This document shows, piece after piece, positions 54,295-63,135 of a DNA stretch of 64,000 nt. Position 1 is the stretch's first letter; each line of letters begins with the position of its first letter. The DNA comes from GCA-2748575 sp965222725. GTDB lineage: Bacteria; Pseudomonadota; Gammaproteobacteria; Pseudomonadales; Ketobacteraceae. Made by a program: the position numbers and the translations under genes. The notes under the pieces were generated by a model that saw only the letters and a program-made list of their open reading frames with translations, was not told the DNA's origin and searched no databases. Location: assembly GCA_965222725.1 (NCBI GenBank), contig OZ244969.1:992001-1056000 (forward strand), written 5' to 3'.

Positions 54295-55398
54295 ATGAAA
54301 TTTACGGTTAGCCGGGAAAAGCTGATAAAACCTTTACAACAGGTAGCGGGGGTAGTGGAAAGACGTCAAACCCTGCCGGTGTTGTCGAACGTATTAATGG
54401 TGGTGGATGGCAACAAACTTTCCATGACGGGTACGGACATGGAAGTAGAGCTGGTAGCGCATATTGAACTGGAAGAATCCCTTCCCGCAGCCGAAATCAC
54501 CATCCCCGCCAAGAAGCTGGTGGATATCTGCAAATCACTCCCCAACGATGCCGATATTTCCTTTGAATTAAACGACCAGAAAATGGTGGTAAAAAGCGGT
54601 CGCAGCCGTTTCTCTCTGGCTACCCTCCCCGCCAATGATTTTCCCAATCTGGAAGAAGCCAGTGGCGATATTGCTTTCTCTATTAACCAGGGTTATCTGA
54701 AACAGATTATTGATCGCACCAGTTTTGCCATGGCCCAGCAGGATGTGCGTTTTTATCTGAACGGCATGTTGTTCGAATTGAGCACCAATCGCCTGCGGGC
54801 GGTGGCCACCGACGGCCACCGTTTGGCGCTGTGCGATGGTGAGGCTGTTATAGATGTCAGTGATGTTACTCAGGCCATAGTGCCCCGCAAAGGTGTGATT
54901 GAAATCGCCCGTCTGTTTAATGATGAAGACAGTGATGTGGCCCTGGCCCTGAGTCAGAATCATATTCGGGTGGAAACAGCAGATCTGCGGTTTACCTCAA
55001 AGCTGGTGGACGGCAAATTCCCCGATTATCAGCGGGTACTGCCCAAGAAAGGCGACAAGGTTGTTATTGGTGAAAAAGCGGAGATGAAGCAGTCTTTCTC
55101 CCGTGTGGCCATCCTCTCCAATGAAAAATACCGTGGTGTTCGTATCAAGATCACTGACGGCAATATCTGTATCGTCGCTAATAACCCGGAGCAGGAAGAA
55201 GCAGAGGAAGTCATCAGTGTTGACTACAATGGCCCGGAACTGGAAATCGGCTTTAACGTTAATTATCTGCTGGATGTTCTGAACGTGATTGTGAGTGATA
55301 GTGTGAAGATGACGCTGAACGACTCCAATAGCAGTGCTCTGGTGACGGATGCGGAAGACGAATCCGCCATGTACGTTGTGATGCCAATGCGACTCTAG
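54295..55398 (+). CDS. dnaN: DNA polymerase III beta sliding clamp
   Basis: The 367-residue clamp starts MKFTVSREKLIKPLQQV and ends in the conserved YVVMPMRL. Starting at 54295 agrees with the 366-residue E. coli protein; the in-frame codon at 54283 adds four residues without homology. It is the interaction partner expected for TnsE-directed transposition. Confidence 0.97.
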   Translation: MKFTVSREKLIKPLQQVAGVVERRQTLPVLSNVLMVVDGNKLSMTGTDMEVELVAHIELEESLPAAEITIPAKKLVDICKSLPNDADISFELNDQKMVVKSGRSRFSLATLPANDFPNLEEASGDIAFSINQGYLKQIIDRTSFAMAQQDVRFYLNGMLFELSTNRLRAVATDGHRLALCDGEAVIDVSDVTQAIVPRKGVIEIARLFNDEDSDVALALSQNHIRVETADLRFTSKLVDGKFPDYQRVLPKKGDKVVIGEKAEMKQSFSRVAILSNEKYRGVRIKITDGNICIVANNPEQEEAEEVISVDYNGPELEIGFNVNYLLDVLNVIVSDSVKMTLNDSNSSALVTDAEDESAMYVVMPMRL

Positions 55399-55506
55399 TC
55401 GCATTGGTTTTCCGGTTCATCCGGTTGTTGATTACTTACCACCTCCCCCAGATTCTGATGCCTCCTCTCTCCTGCTCTGCTTCACCTGCACTTTCCTTCG
55501 AGCCTT

Positions 55507-56589
55507 ATGCTGTCTCAGGTTGATATCTACCGCTTCCGGAACCTTCGCGAAGTTCACCTGACACCAGAGAAGAACAACCTACTGGTAGGATTGAACGGCA
55601 GTGGCAAAACATCAGTGCTGGAAGCCCTGCATCTGGTGGCTTATGGCAAGAGTTTTCGCGGGAATGCGGTGGACCAGGTAATTCAACACGAAGAAAAGGA
55701 TCTGATCGTTAGCGCCAGGTTCGATCAATACCAGGCCGGTATTCAGCGGTTCCGGAATGGGAAGTTTTCGATTCGTCTTAACGGCGATGATCTTAACCGG
55801 GTATCCGAGTTGTCACGCTTGTTGCCCACCCATGTGATCGAGCCTAATTCCATACAGCTCGTTGAGGGCTCACCCCTAGAGAGGCGGCGCTTTCTGGATT
55901 TCACGATGTTCCACGTGGAACATTCCTATCTGGAAAAACATAAGCGTTTCACGGATGCGCTAAAGCAACGTAATGCCTTATTGAAAACCAATCAGCCTGT
56001 TCAATCCAAGCAAATGCAGTATTGGGACAAGCTGTACGTGGAATCAGCCTGGGATCTGCATGCTGTACGTCTTTCCTTGTTTGAAACCTTGTTGGCCCCT
56101 GTGATTCGGGACTGTTGCGCTGCGGTGATGGGGGATACTGACGTTTCCATTGAATATCAGGATGGATGCAAGGCACCGCAAGATGCTGAGGCCTTTGCCA
56201 AAGAACTGCAGCGATACAACGACCAGGACTTGCGGTTCAAGTCCACGCAACTCGGGCCCCACCGCGCGGATATCCTATTAAAACATAAGGGAAAATTGGC
56301 GAAAGATTATCTATCACGAGGGCAGAAGAAACTGCTAACATACGGGGTTAGGCTCGCTCCGGCCCTGATGCTCAAGGGCCAGAATCTTCCGGTCGGGCAG
56401 ATATTGATAGATGATATGCCATCGGAACTGGACGAGATAAGCGTTGCCAAAGTCTGCAAATTATTACAAAGCATTGATGCTCAAACCGTGTTAACTGCGG
56501 TGGATGAAACCAATCAGCAGGTGAATATTATTCGGGAACACCTGGCTCCCAAGATGTTCCACGTGGAACATGGCTGCATCACCGGATAA
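55507..56589 (+). CDS. recF: DNA gap repair protein RecF
   Basis: The 360-residue SMC-like ATPase has Walker A GLNGSGKTS, the signature LSRGQKKLL and Walker B ILIDDMPSELD. It carries two perfect parS sites within its coding sequence; both are read as FHVEH, showing that the protein tolerates the centromere motif. Confidence 0.96.
   Translation: MLSQVDIYRFRNLREVHLTPEKNNLLVGLNGSGKTSVLEALHLVAYGKSFRGNAVDQVIQHEEKDLIVSARFDQYQAGIQRFRNGKFSIRLNGDDLNRVSELSRLLPTHVIEPNSIQLVEGSPLERRRFLDFTMFHVEHSYLEKHKRFTDALKQRNALLKTNQPVQSKQMQYWDKLYVESAWDLHAVRLSLFETLLAPVIRDCCAAVMGDTDVSIEYQDGCKAPQDAEAFAKELQRYNDQDLRFKSTQLGPHRADILLKHKGKLAKDYLSRGQKKLLTYGVRLAPALMLKGQNLPVGQILIDDMPSELDEISVAKVCKLLQSIDAQTVLTAVDETNQQVNIIREHLAPKMFHVEHGCITG
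55907..55922. promoter_or_regulatory. parS: parS centromere site 1
   Basis: TGTTCCACGTGGAACA is a perfect 16-bp palindrome identical to the Pseudomonas-type parS consensus. It is inside recF and is the probable loading site for the ParB encoded at 43626. Confidence 0.95.
56555..56570. promoter_or_regulatory. parS: parS centromere site 2
   Basis: This is a second identical TGTTCCACGTGGAACA palindrome, close to the 3' end of recF and 648 bp from the first. Confidence 0.95.
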
Positions 56590-56646
56590 CAATGAAAACC
56601 CGTTCAGGGCATACGAAATAGCAATACACCCTTGGAGTTCGACTCA

Positions 56647-59070
56647 ATGAGTGAAGAAGAAAACAACTACGATTCCTCCAGTATCAAAGTCCTCAAAGGT
56701 CTGGACGCCGTCAGGAAAAGGCCAGGCATGTATATTGGTGATACCGATGATGGTACAGGGCTCCATCATATGGTGTTCGAGGTGGTCGATAACTCCATAG
56801 ACGAAGCATTAGCAGGTTTTTGTTCTGAAATTCAGGTAATCATCCATCCCGATGAATCTATCTCTGTATCTGATAACGGCCGCGGTATTCCGGTCGATAT
56901 CCACCCGGAAGAAGGTATCTCCGCCGCCGAAGTGATTATGACCGTGCTCCATGCCGGTGGTAAGTTCGATGACAACACCTACAAAGTCTCCGGTGGCCTG
57001 CACGGTGTGGGCGTTTCAGTGGTTAACGCGCTCAGCTCTTCCCTTAAACTGACCATTCGCCGGGCCGGTAAAGTGTGGGAGCAAACCTATCACCACGGTG
57101 TGCCTCAAGCCCCCTTGTCCGAAGTCGGCGATACAGAAGCCAGCGGTACCGCCGTTCACTTCATTCCCAGCCCCGATACCTTTAACAACATCAAGTTTTC
57201 CCACGATATTCTGGCCAAGCGGCTGAGAGAGCTGTCTTTTCTGAATTCCGGTGTACGTATCGTACTGAAAGACGAGCGCACCGGTTCTGAAGACGTGTTT
57301 GAGTATGATGGTGGTCTGAGCGCGTTTGTATCCCACCTCAATACCAATAAAACACCCCTGAATTCAGTTTTTCACTTTGAAAGCACCCGGGAAGAAGACG
57401 GCGTTTCCGTGGAAGTGGCGCTGCAGTGGAATGACAGTTACCAGGAAAACATTTACTGCTACACCAATAACATTCCCCAGCGTGATGGTGGTACCCACCT
57501 GGCGGGCTTCCGCTCTGCCCTTACCCGCTGCTTGAATAATTACATGGAAAAGGAAGGCCTGCAGAAGAAATCCAAAGTGGCCACCACCGGTGACGACGCC
57601 CGTGAAGGACTGACGGCCATCGTCTCTGTGAAAGTTCCGGATCCCAAATTCTCCTCCCAGACCAAAGACAAGCTGGTATCCAGCGAAGTGAAATCTGCCG
57701 TTGAGCAGACTATGGGTGAACAACTGGCTGATTACCTTCTGGAAAACCCCCAGGATGCCAAATCTATTTGCAGCAAGATTATTGATGCTGCCAGAGCCCG
57801 CGACGCCGCCCGCAAAGCCCGGGAAATGACCCGTCGTAAAGGTGCATTGGATATTGCCGGGCTCCCCGGGAAACTGGCGGACTGCCAGGAAAAGGATCCC
57901 GCTCTGTCTGAACTCTACCTGGTGGAGGGTGATTCTGCGGGAGGCAGCGCCAAACAAGGGCGCGACCGTCGTACTCAGGCTATTCTTCCGCTGAAAGGTA
58001 AAATCCTGAACGTAGAAAAAGCCCGCTTCGATAAAATGCTCTCTTCCGCAGAAGTCGGCACCCTGATCACTGCTTTAGGCTGTGGTATTGGCCGGGAAGA
58101 CTACAATATCGAAAAACTGCGCTATCACTACATCATCATCATGACGGATGCGGACGTGGACGGTTCCCACATTCGTACCCTGCTGCTGACCTTCTTCTTC
58201 CGGCAAATGCCGGAGCTGATTGAGCGTGGCCATGTCTATATCGCTCAGCCTCCACTGTACAAGATCAAAAAGGGCAAGCAGGAAACCTACCTGAAAGACG
58301 AAGGTGCCCTGAGTAACCACCTCACCAGCACGGCGCTGGATGGTACTTCGCTCTATGTGAACCCGATTGCACCACCAATTGGAGGGCCTCAGCTGGAAGA
58401 GCTTGTGGTTAAGTACCGCAAAGCCATGTCACTGGTGGACAAGCGTAGTCGCCTTATTCCCGCCTATATTCTGGAAGGTCTGATATATCAGGATACTTAC
58501 CAGGAAGACTTCTTCCAGGATGAAGCCAAAGTGGCCAGCTGGTGTGAATCCTTTAACGCCCGCCTCACCGCAGCCTGTGATCCCTCGGAACGCTATGAAG
58601 TGAACGCCTTTGAAGATAAGGAACGCCATATCTTTGTGCCCCAGATTATCCAGGTGGCTCACGGCGTGCCCTACGAATATATGCTGTCCAAAGACTTCCT
58701 CACCAGCGATGACTATCGTCAGATGGCCTCAGTGGGCGAGCGCCTGGAAGGCCTGTTGGAAGAAGGCGCCTATATTCAGCGGGGTGACAAGATCAAGGAA
58801 GTGTCCACCTTCAAGGAAGCCCTTGAATGGCTGATGACCGAATCGCGCAAAGGCCACAGCATTCAGCGTTATAAAGGTCTGGGTGAAATGAACCCGGATC
58901 AGCTGTGGGAAACCACCATGGATCCCCAGTCCCGCCGGATGCTGCGGGTTACCATTGAAGATGCCATTGCAGCGGATCAGATCTTTACCACGTTAATGGG
59001 GGATCATGTGGAGCCGAGGCGTGACTTTATAGAGACTAACGCGCTGGATGTGGCGAATCTGGATGTGTAA
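56647..59070 (+). CDS. gyrB: DNA gyrase subunit B
   Basis: The 807-residue subunit has the GHKL ATPase (VLKGLDAVRKRPGMYIGDT; DNGRGIP), the Toprim motif EGDSAGGSAKQGRDR and DADVDGSHI, and the C-terminal GLGEMNPDQLWETTM. ATG 56647 is chosen with GGAG about 9 bp upstream; the TTG at 56632 would use that ribosome site as codons. Confidence 0.97.
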   Translation: MSEEENNYDSSSIKVLKGLDAVRKRPGMYIGDTDDGTGLHHMVFEVVDNSIDEALAGFCSEIQVIIHPDESISVSDNGRGIPVDIHPEEGISAAEVIMTVLHAGGKFDDNTYKVSGGLHGVGVSVVNALSSSLKLTIRRAGKVWEQTYHHGVPQAPLSEVGDTEASGTAVHFIPSPDTFNNIKFSHDILAKRLRELSFLNSGVRIVLKDERTGSEDVFEYDGGLSAFVSHLNTNKTPLNSVFHFESTREEDGVSVEVALQWNDSYQENIYCYTNNIPQRDGGTHLAGFRSALTRCLNNYMEKEGLQKKSKVATTGDDAREGLTAIVSVKVPDPKFSSQTKDKLVSSEVKSAVEQTMGEQLADYLLENPQDAKSICSKIIDAARARDAARKAREMTRRKGALDIAGLPGKLADCQEKDPALSELYLVEGDSAGGSAKQGRDRRTQAILPLKGKILNVEKARFDKMLSSAEVGTLITALGCGIGREDYNIEKLRYHYIIIMTDADVDGSHIRTLLLTFFFRQMPELIERGHVYIAQPPLYKIKKGKQETYLKDEGALSNHLTSTALDGTSLYVNPIAPPIGGPQLEELVVKYRKAMSLVDKRSRLIPAYILEGLIYQDTYQEDFFQDEAKVASWCESFNARLTAACDPSERYEVNAFEDKERHIFVPQIIQVAHGVPYEYMLSKDFLTSDDYRQMASVGERLEGLLEEGAYIQRGDKIKEVSTFKEALEWLMTESRKGHSIQRYKGLGEMNPDQLWETTMDPQSRRMLRVTIEDAIAADQIFTTLMGDHVEPRRDFIETNALDVANLDV

Positions 59071-59102
59071 CTTCGCCGATAAGTGATGACTGATTTTATT
59101 TT

Positions 59103-59139
59103 AAAAAAGCCGGTAGTTAATTCAAGCTACCGGCTTTTC
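59103..59139 (+). terminator. gyrB terminator
   Basis: AAAAGCCGGTAG pairs with CTACCGGCTTTT around a 10-nt loop, followed by TCT. It is a strong rho-independent hairpin ~30 bp after the gyrB stop and can work in both directions. Confidence 0.9.
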
Positions 59140-59731
59140 TATTGGTAATATCAGCTTAATTGCAAGGACATGTTTGTAAGTGAGCGCTAACTTATGATCG
59201 TTCGTGTTGAATACAGGTACCAGATACCATCTTGATCACGACGATACATAGTAACCACACAAGCACCACCCAGCCCAAGGTTAGGCTGTAGCGTAATCTT
59301 GGCATCCTGTACCTAACGCCTTGCGCTCTTTAATGTTGTCCACGGTGGTTGTCAGAGTATGCTCAGACGCGGCAGCGCAGATTATGGCGATCATCATGTG
59401 TTCCCAGGCTAGTTCCTTCATCAATATGATGAAGCCCATGTCGGCTACACGAACTCATCTACGCCAGTCGGAAGGATATCTTTCAGCCGCCGGGATCAGG
59501 AACTGGCGAATATTATTCGCCAGTTATGGATGGTGGGTTTGGAGGTGGTAACCAACAGTGCCGATCATTATCTGGAGTCCGTGGGTGATATCGGCAGTGT
59601 TCGCCAGGAGATCTTTGATCAGTATCTGCGCTTGTGGACGCAGATGCTGGCCCAGCAACTACGTGCCAAAGCGGAGGTTACCACTCCCCCGCCCCGGCCG
59701 GATAACTGGGATTCGTCTTTGCTTTGATAGC
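59140..59731. other. Non-coding or decayed stretch with gene remnants
   Basis: Two remnants are visible. On the minus strand, about 59190-59305 encodes a ~40-residue end, DAKITLQPNLGLGGACVVTM then YRRDQDGIWYLYSTRTIIS. On the plus strand, an open frame at 59413-59727 encodes FLHQYDEAHVGYTNSSTPVG and a helical tail ending PDNWDSSLL, with its first ATG only at 59530. Neither has a recognisable family or complete start. Confidence 0.45.
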
Positions 59732-60463
59732 TTAAAAGTGATAACCCACCGCTACCCCGGCAAACGCACTGACGCCGCCCAGGTCGTCTTCGATATCTTT
59801 TTCTTCCCGTGCCAGCTCGGCATCGGTTAGTACATTCCCGGGATCCACGGGGGTCAGCGTGACTTTGGGATCGCGGGTGGATACGGTCAATCCAAGTTCG
59901 GCGCGAAAATCAAATCCTGCCTGGCCCACCAGGTTGTTACCCCAGCCCAGACCAACGTAAGGCTGAACGGAGGTGTTGGATGTTTCCATGTGCAAGCTGG
60001 TAATGTCACCCCGGTTCACGCGTGTGTTGCCTACGGTGAAGGCCTTGTCGGTGTCGGCGTCCGCTTCCAGTTCATGATCCAGATACATCAGGCCGCCTGA
60101 GAAAAAAATCTCCTCATACCAGCCGGAATTGAAGGGGTACCAGTCCGCACCGGCCTGTATCGCCAGTAATTCGATGTCCATGTCTTCGTAATCAATACCG
60201 GCAATCTTGATGTTGTCATCCTCATCTTCAAGATCCGCCGATAACCCGCTCCCCATGATTCGCCATTGAATCTGATCATGATCGCTAAAGTGCCAGTCGG
60301 TTTTCTGGCTGTAGCTGACACCCAGTCCCAGGGATCCCAGGTTGGCTGCAATGGCATGGTTGGCAGAATCCTCTGCCCAGGCAGTGGGAACACAGGTCAG
60401 GTAGCAGGTGATGACGGACAGTACATAGATGGATTTTAGGGTAGTGGTTGTTGATAGTTTCAT
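59732..60463 (-). CDS. Outer-membrane beta-barrel protein
   Basis: The 243-residue product has a signal peptide ending PTAWA and alternating amphipathic strands. An acidic loop (ADLEDEDDN) and a terminal aromatic (VAVGYHF) are typical of a small 8-12-stranded outer-membrane barrel. It resembles YfaZ-type proteins in pattern. Function unknown. It lies downstream of the two-component system on the same strand and could be under its control. Confidence 0.7.
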   Translation of the reverse strand: MKLSTTTTLKSIYVLSVITCYLTCVPTAWAEDSANHAIAANLGSLGLGVSYSQKTDWHFSDHDQIQWRIMGSGLSADLEDEDDNIKIAGIDYEDMDIELLAIQAGADWYPFNSGWYEEIFFSGGLMYLDHELEADADTDKAFTVGNTRVNRGDITSLHMETSNTSVQPYVGLGWGNNLVGQAGFDFRAELGLTVSTRDPKVTLTPVDPGNVLTDAELAREEKDIEDDLGGVSAFAGVAVGYHF

Positions 60464-60574
60464 GAGGCTTCTCCTGAAAGGTATGAAAGTGAAAAAATCA
60501 GGAGTGCATTATCAGGGCTAGGCAAGCCGGATACTGTGGCGTTTGTGGGACAGAATGTGACAGTGTGACTGCCC

Positions 60575-62182
60575 TCAGGTGCGGTGCTTCAGGGGAGAAC
60601 GCACCGGCCAATAGAGTGTAAATCTGGCGCCGCCAAGGGAGGAATTTTCAAGGGTTGCTTCGCCCCCATGCCAGCCGGCAATCTGTTTAACGATCGCCAG
60701 GCCCAGGCCGTGTTCTTTTGACATTGTTCTTTCTTCGTTTTCCAGTTGTTTGAAAGGTTGAAACACTTTTTCCTTTAGTTCATCCGGAATGCCCGGGCCA
60801 TCGTCTTCCACAGAGAGGTAGTAGGCAGACTCGTTCTTGCCCAACTGGATACGAATTGTGGCAACTGCATATCGAACGGCATTGGAAAGCAAGTTATTAA
60901 ACGCGCGAATCATGGCCCGTTGATCAATAAAAATCTGCTCGTCTACTAATTCAGGTGAAACGTTAAATTCAAACACAATATGATGATGCTCAATCTGCTG
61001 CTGGTTGATTTCCTCGCGGAGTCTGGCAGCAAGATCAACATGATCAAAGTGAATAATATCGGCTGCCCGTGAGTATCTGGACAGTGTCAGTAATTGCTGT
61101 ATCAAATGATCAAGGGTATCAATTCCCGAAGCGATACTGCGCTCATAACGCTGCTTTTCTGCTTCGGTTATTTCGCGGGATTGCAGCATTTCAAAAGCAA
61201 AATCCAGCCGTGACAGTGGCGTGCGTAAATCATGTGCGATGGCATTGGTGAGCTCTCTCTGGCTACGCACCATCTTTTCAATTCGGTCAGCCATTTGATT
61301 AAAGGATCTGGCCAGGGGGTTAATGGCAGAAAACCGACCCAGCTCGGCACGCTGATCCAGATAACCCTCACCAAAGCGTGCTGCCGTGCGGGTGAGTCGG
61401 GAAAGGTCACGCCAAAGTGGTGCAACAAATAACAGGATGCCGGCGGAGATACCACCTATCAGGATTGCAACGACGGCAACAAGAACAGTTAATTCCTTGG
61501 CCGGAGAAACCGGGCCCGCTACCAATACCTGTTCGCTGTCGGGCAGGCGTTGATACACCATGGTGATGTTGTTGTCGTCGGTTGTCCAGGTGCGGCCGAT
61601 TTTGTGGAACTGGTCCAGTTTTTTTTGTGGTAAACCCAGATGCTGCAAAGGCACTAAACTCAGTTCGAAACCGAACCCGGTTTGCAGCTCTGCCAGAATG
61701 TCCGGCCATTGTTCCTGCTGGTCGGGTTTAAAGTATTGCAACGCCAGGTTCATTGGCCCCTTGGCCTGATTCAGGGTTTCCTGGTTTTCGGATTCTTCGA
61801 GCATGAAATGAAGGAACCAGTCGCTATCGCCAATGCGTTTGATGATGACATCGCTGTCATAGCTATCGCTGAAAATCAGATAACCATCCGGTTCAATTTG
61901 GGAAAGGGGCTTGGGCGCATCGGTAGTGGCATCTATATCGATCAATGCTATTTCATGCCCAAATTGCGAAGCTATTTCGGAAAAATTATTTTGCCACTGG
62001 CTTTGTGGCCATTGTTGCAGCTTGCGCTCAACCAGGTAAAGACTGCCGCGGAAGGTGTCTTTAATGGGATCCTTCAGCAACCACAGGTTGATGCTTTTCA
62101 TCGGGTTGTAGCTATTGGAAAAAAGCAGAAATAGCAGTGGAATAAAAACCAGCAGCCATACACGCAAGAATAATCTGATCAC
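60575..62182 (-). CDS. RstB/CpxA-like sensor histidine kinase
   Basis: The 535-residue inner-membrane kinase has helices at residues ~5-22 and ~230-253 enclosing a long periplasmic sensor region, a HAMP domain, the H-box AHDLRTPLSRLD with His317, and ATP-binding N and G boxes (RAFNNLLSNAVRYA, VEDDGPGIPDE, GLGLAIVKQI). It lies 54 bp after the response-regulator gene. The sensor region is larger than in RstB; the stimulus is not known. Confidence 0.88.
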   Translation of the reverse strand: MIRLFLRVWLLVFIPLLFLLFSNSYNPMKSINLWLLKDPIKDTFRGSLYLVERKLQQWPQSQWQNNFSEIASQFGHEIALIDIDATTDAPKPLSQIEPDGYLIFSDSYDSDVIIKRIGDSDWFLHFMLEESENQETLNQAKGPMNLALQYFKPDQQEQWPDILAELQTGFGFELSLVPLQHLGLPQKKLDQFHKIGRTWTTDDNNITMVYQRLPDSEQVLVAGPVSPAKELTVLVAVVAILIGGISAGILLFVAPLWRDLSRLTRTAARFGEGYLDQRAELGRFSAINPLARSFNQMADRIEKMVRSQRELTNAIAHDLRTPLSRLDFAFEMLQSREITEAEKQRYERSIASGIDTLDHLIQQLLTLSRYSRAADIIHFDHVDLAARLREEINQQQIEHHHIVFEFNVSPELVDEQIFIDQRAMIRAFNNLLSNAVRYAVATIRIQLGKNESAYYLSVEDDGPGIPDELKEKVFQPFKQLENEERTMSKEHGLGLAIVKQIAGWHGGEATLENSSLGGARFTLYWPVRSPLKHRT

Positions 62183-62236
62183 AAGAAAAGTCTCTTATCC
62201 GAAAACAACACCACTACGCGAACAGGCAACCTAGGG

Positions 62237-62977
62237 TTACTCTTCGGGTAGGCAAAGCAGGTAACCCTTGCCACGGACTGTTTTAATGATTTGCGGTTCG
62301 TTGGGATCGTCGTTCAGTTTGCGACGCAACCGGGAGATGCGCCGATCAATGGAACGGTCCAGGCCATCATAGTCGAACCCTCTCAGGCTTTGCACAATGG
62401 TTTCGCGAGGTACGATAACGCCGGCTTCATCAAACAATAATTTTAACAGATCGAATTCTGCGGTAGATAAATGAACCGGCTGGCCGCGCAGTGTTACGGA
62501 GCGTGCAACAGGATCAAGTTGCAGAAGGGAAACCGGATTTTCCAGGGTTTGTACCAGATCGGGCATAATCGCCGTACCGATTGAAGTATGGTTAGCTCTC
62601 CTTAATAAGGCGCGAATACGCGACAGCAACAAGCGTGGTTTGATGGGCTTGATAACATAATCGTCGGCCCCCAGTTCAAGCCCCAGCATCTGATCCATGT
62701 CTTCATCCAGTGCAGTGAGCATCAGAATGGGCCCCTGATAGTCAGCCCGAACCTGGCGGCATATCTCCATGCCCGACATACCAGGCAGCATCACATCCAG
62801 AATCACCAGCGCGGGCTGCTGCTGCACGATCAGGGCAGCTGCCTCCAGCCCATCCCCTGTCACCGTGACTTCAAACCCGTTTTTTTCCAGGTACTCATGG
62901 ATCAACGATGCCAGCTCAGCATCGTCTTCCACCAGAACCAAAGAGTAGTTATCGCCGTTCAGCGTGTAGTTATCCAT
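62237..62977 (-). CDS. RstA-like OmpR-family response regulator
   Basis: The 246-residue regulator has a receiver domain with phospho-acceptor Asp61 (LVILDVMLPGMSG) and a winged-helix DNA-binding domain. Its YDGLDRSIDRRISRLRRKL and IKTVRGKGYLL closely match RstA. ATG 62977 is used; the longer open frame has no receiver homology before it. Confidence 0.9.
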   Translation of the reverse strand: MDNYTLNGDNYSLVLVEDDAELASLIHEYLEKNGFEVTVTGDGLEAAALIVQQQPALVILDVMLPGMSGMEICRQVRADYQGPILMLTALDEDMDQMLGLELGADDYVIKPIKPRLLLSRIRALLRRANHTSIGTAIMPDLVQTLENPVSLLQLDPVARSVTLRGQPVHLSTAEFDLLKLLFDEAGVIVPRETIVQSLRGFDYDGLDRSIDRRISRLRRKLNDDPNEPQIIKTVRGKGYLLCLPEE

Positions 62978-63135
62978 TCCGCAAATACTGCCAGAAGTCA
63001 GAGGAATATTCCTGTATTGGATTGTGACAGTTTTAGACAGGGCACCAGATGCATCCCCCATAAGGTAGATAGGCGAACCGGGTGCTATCTGCCATAGTAA
63101 AACGCTCAATAACCTGATTAACAGAGTGTAACTCT

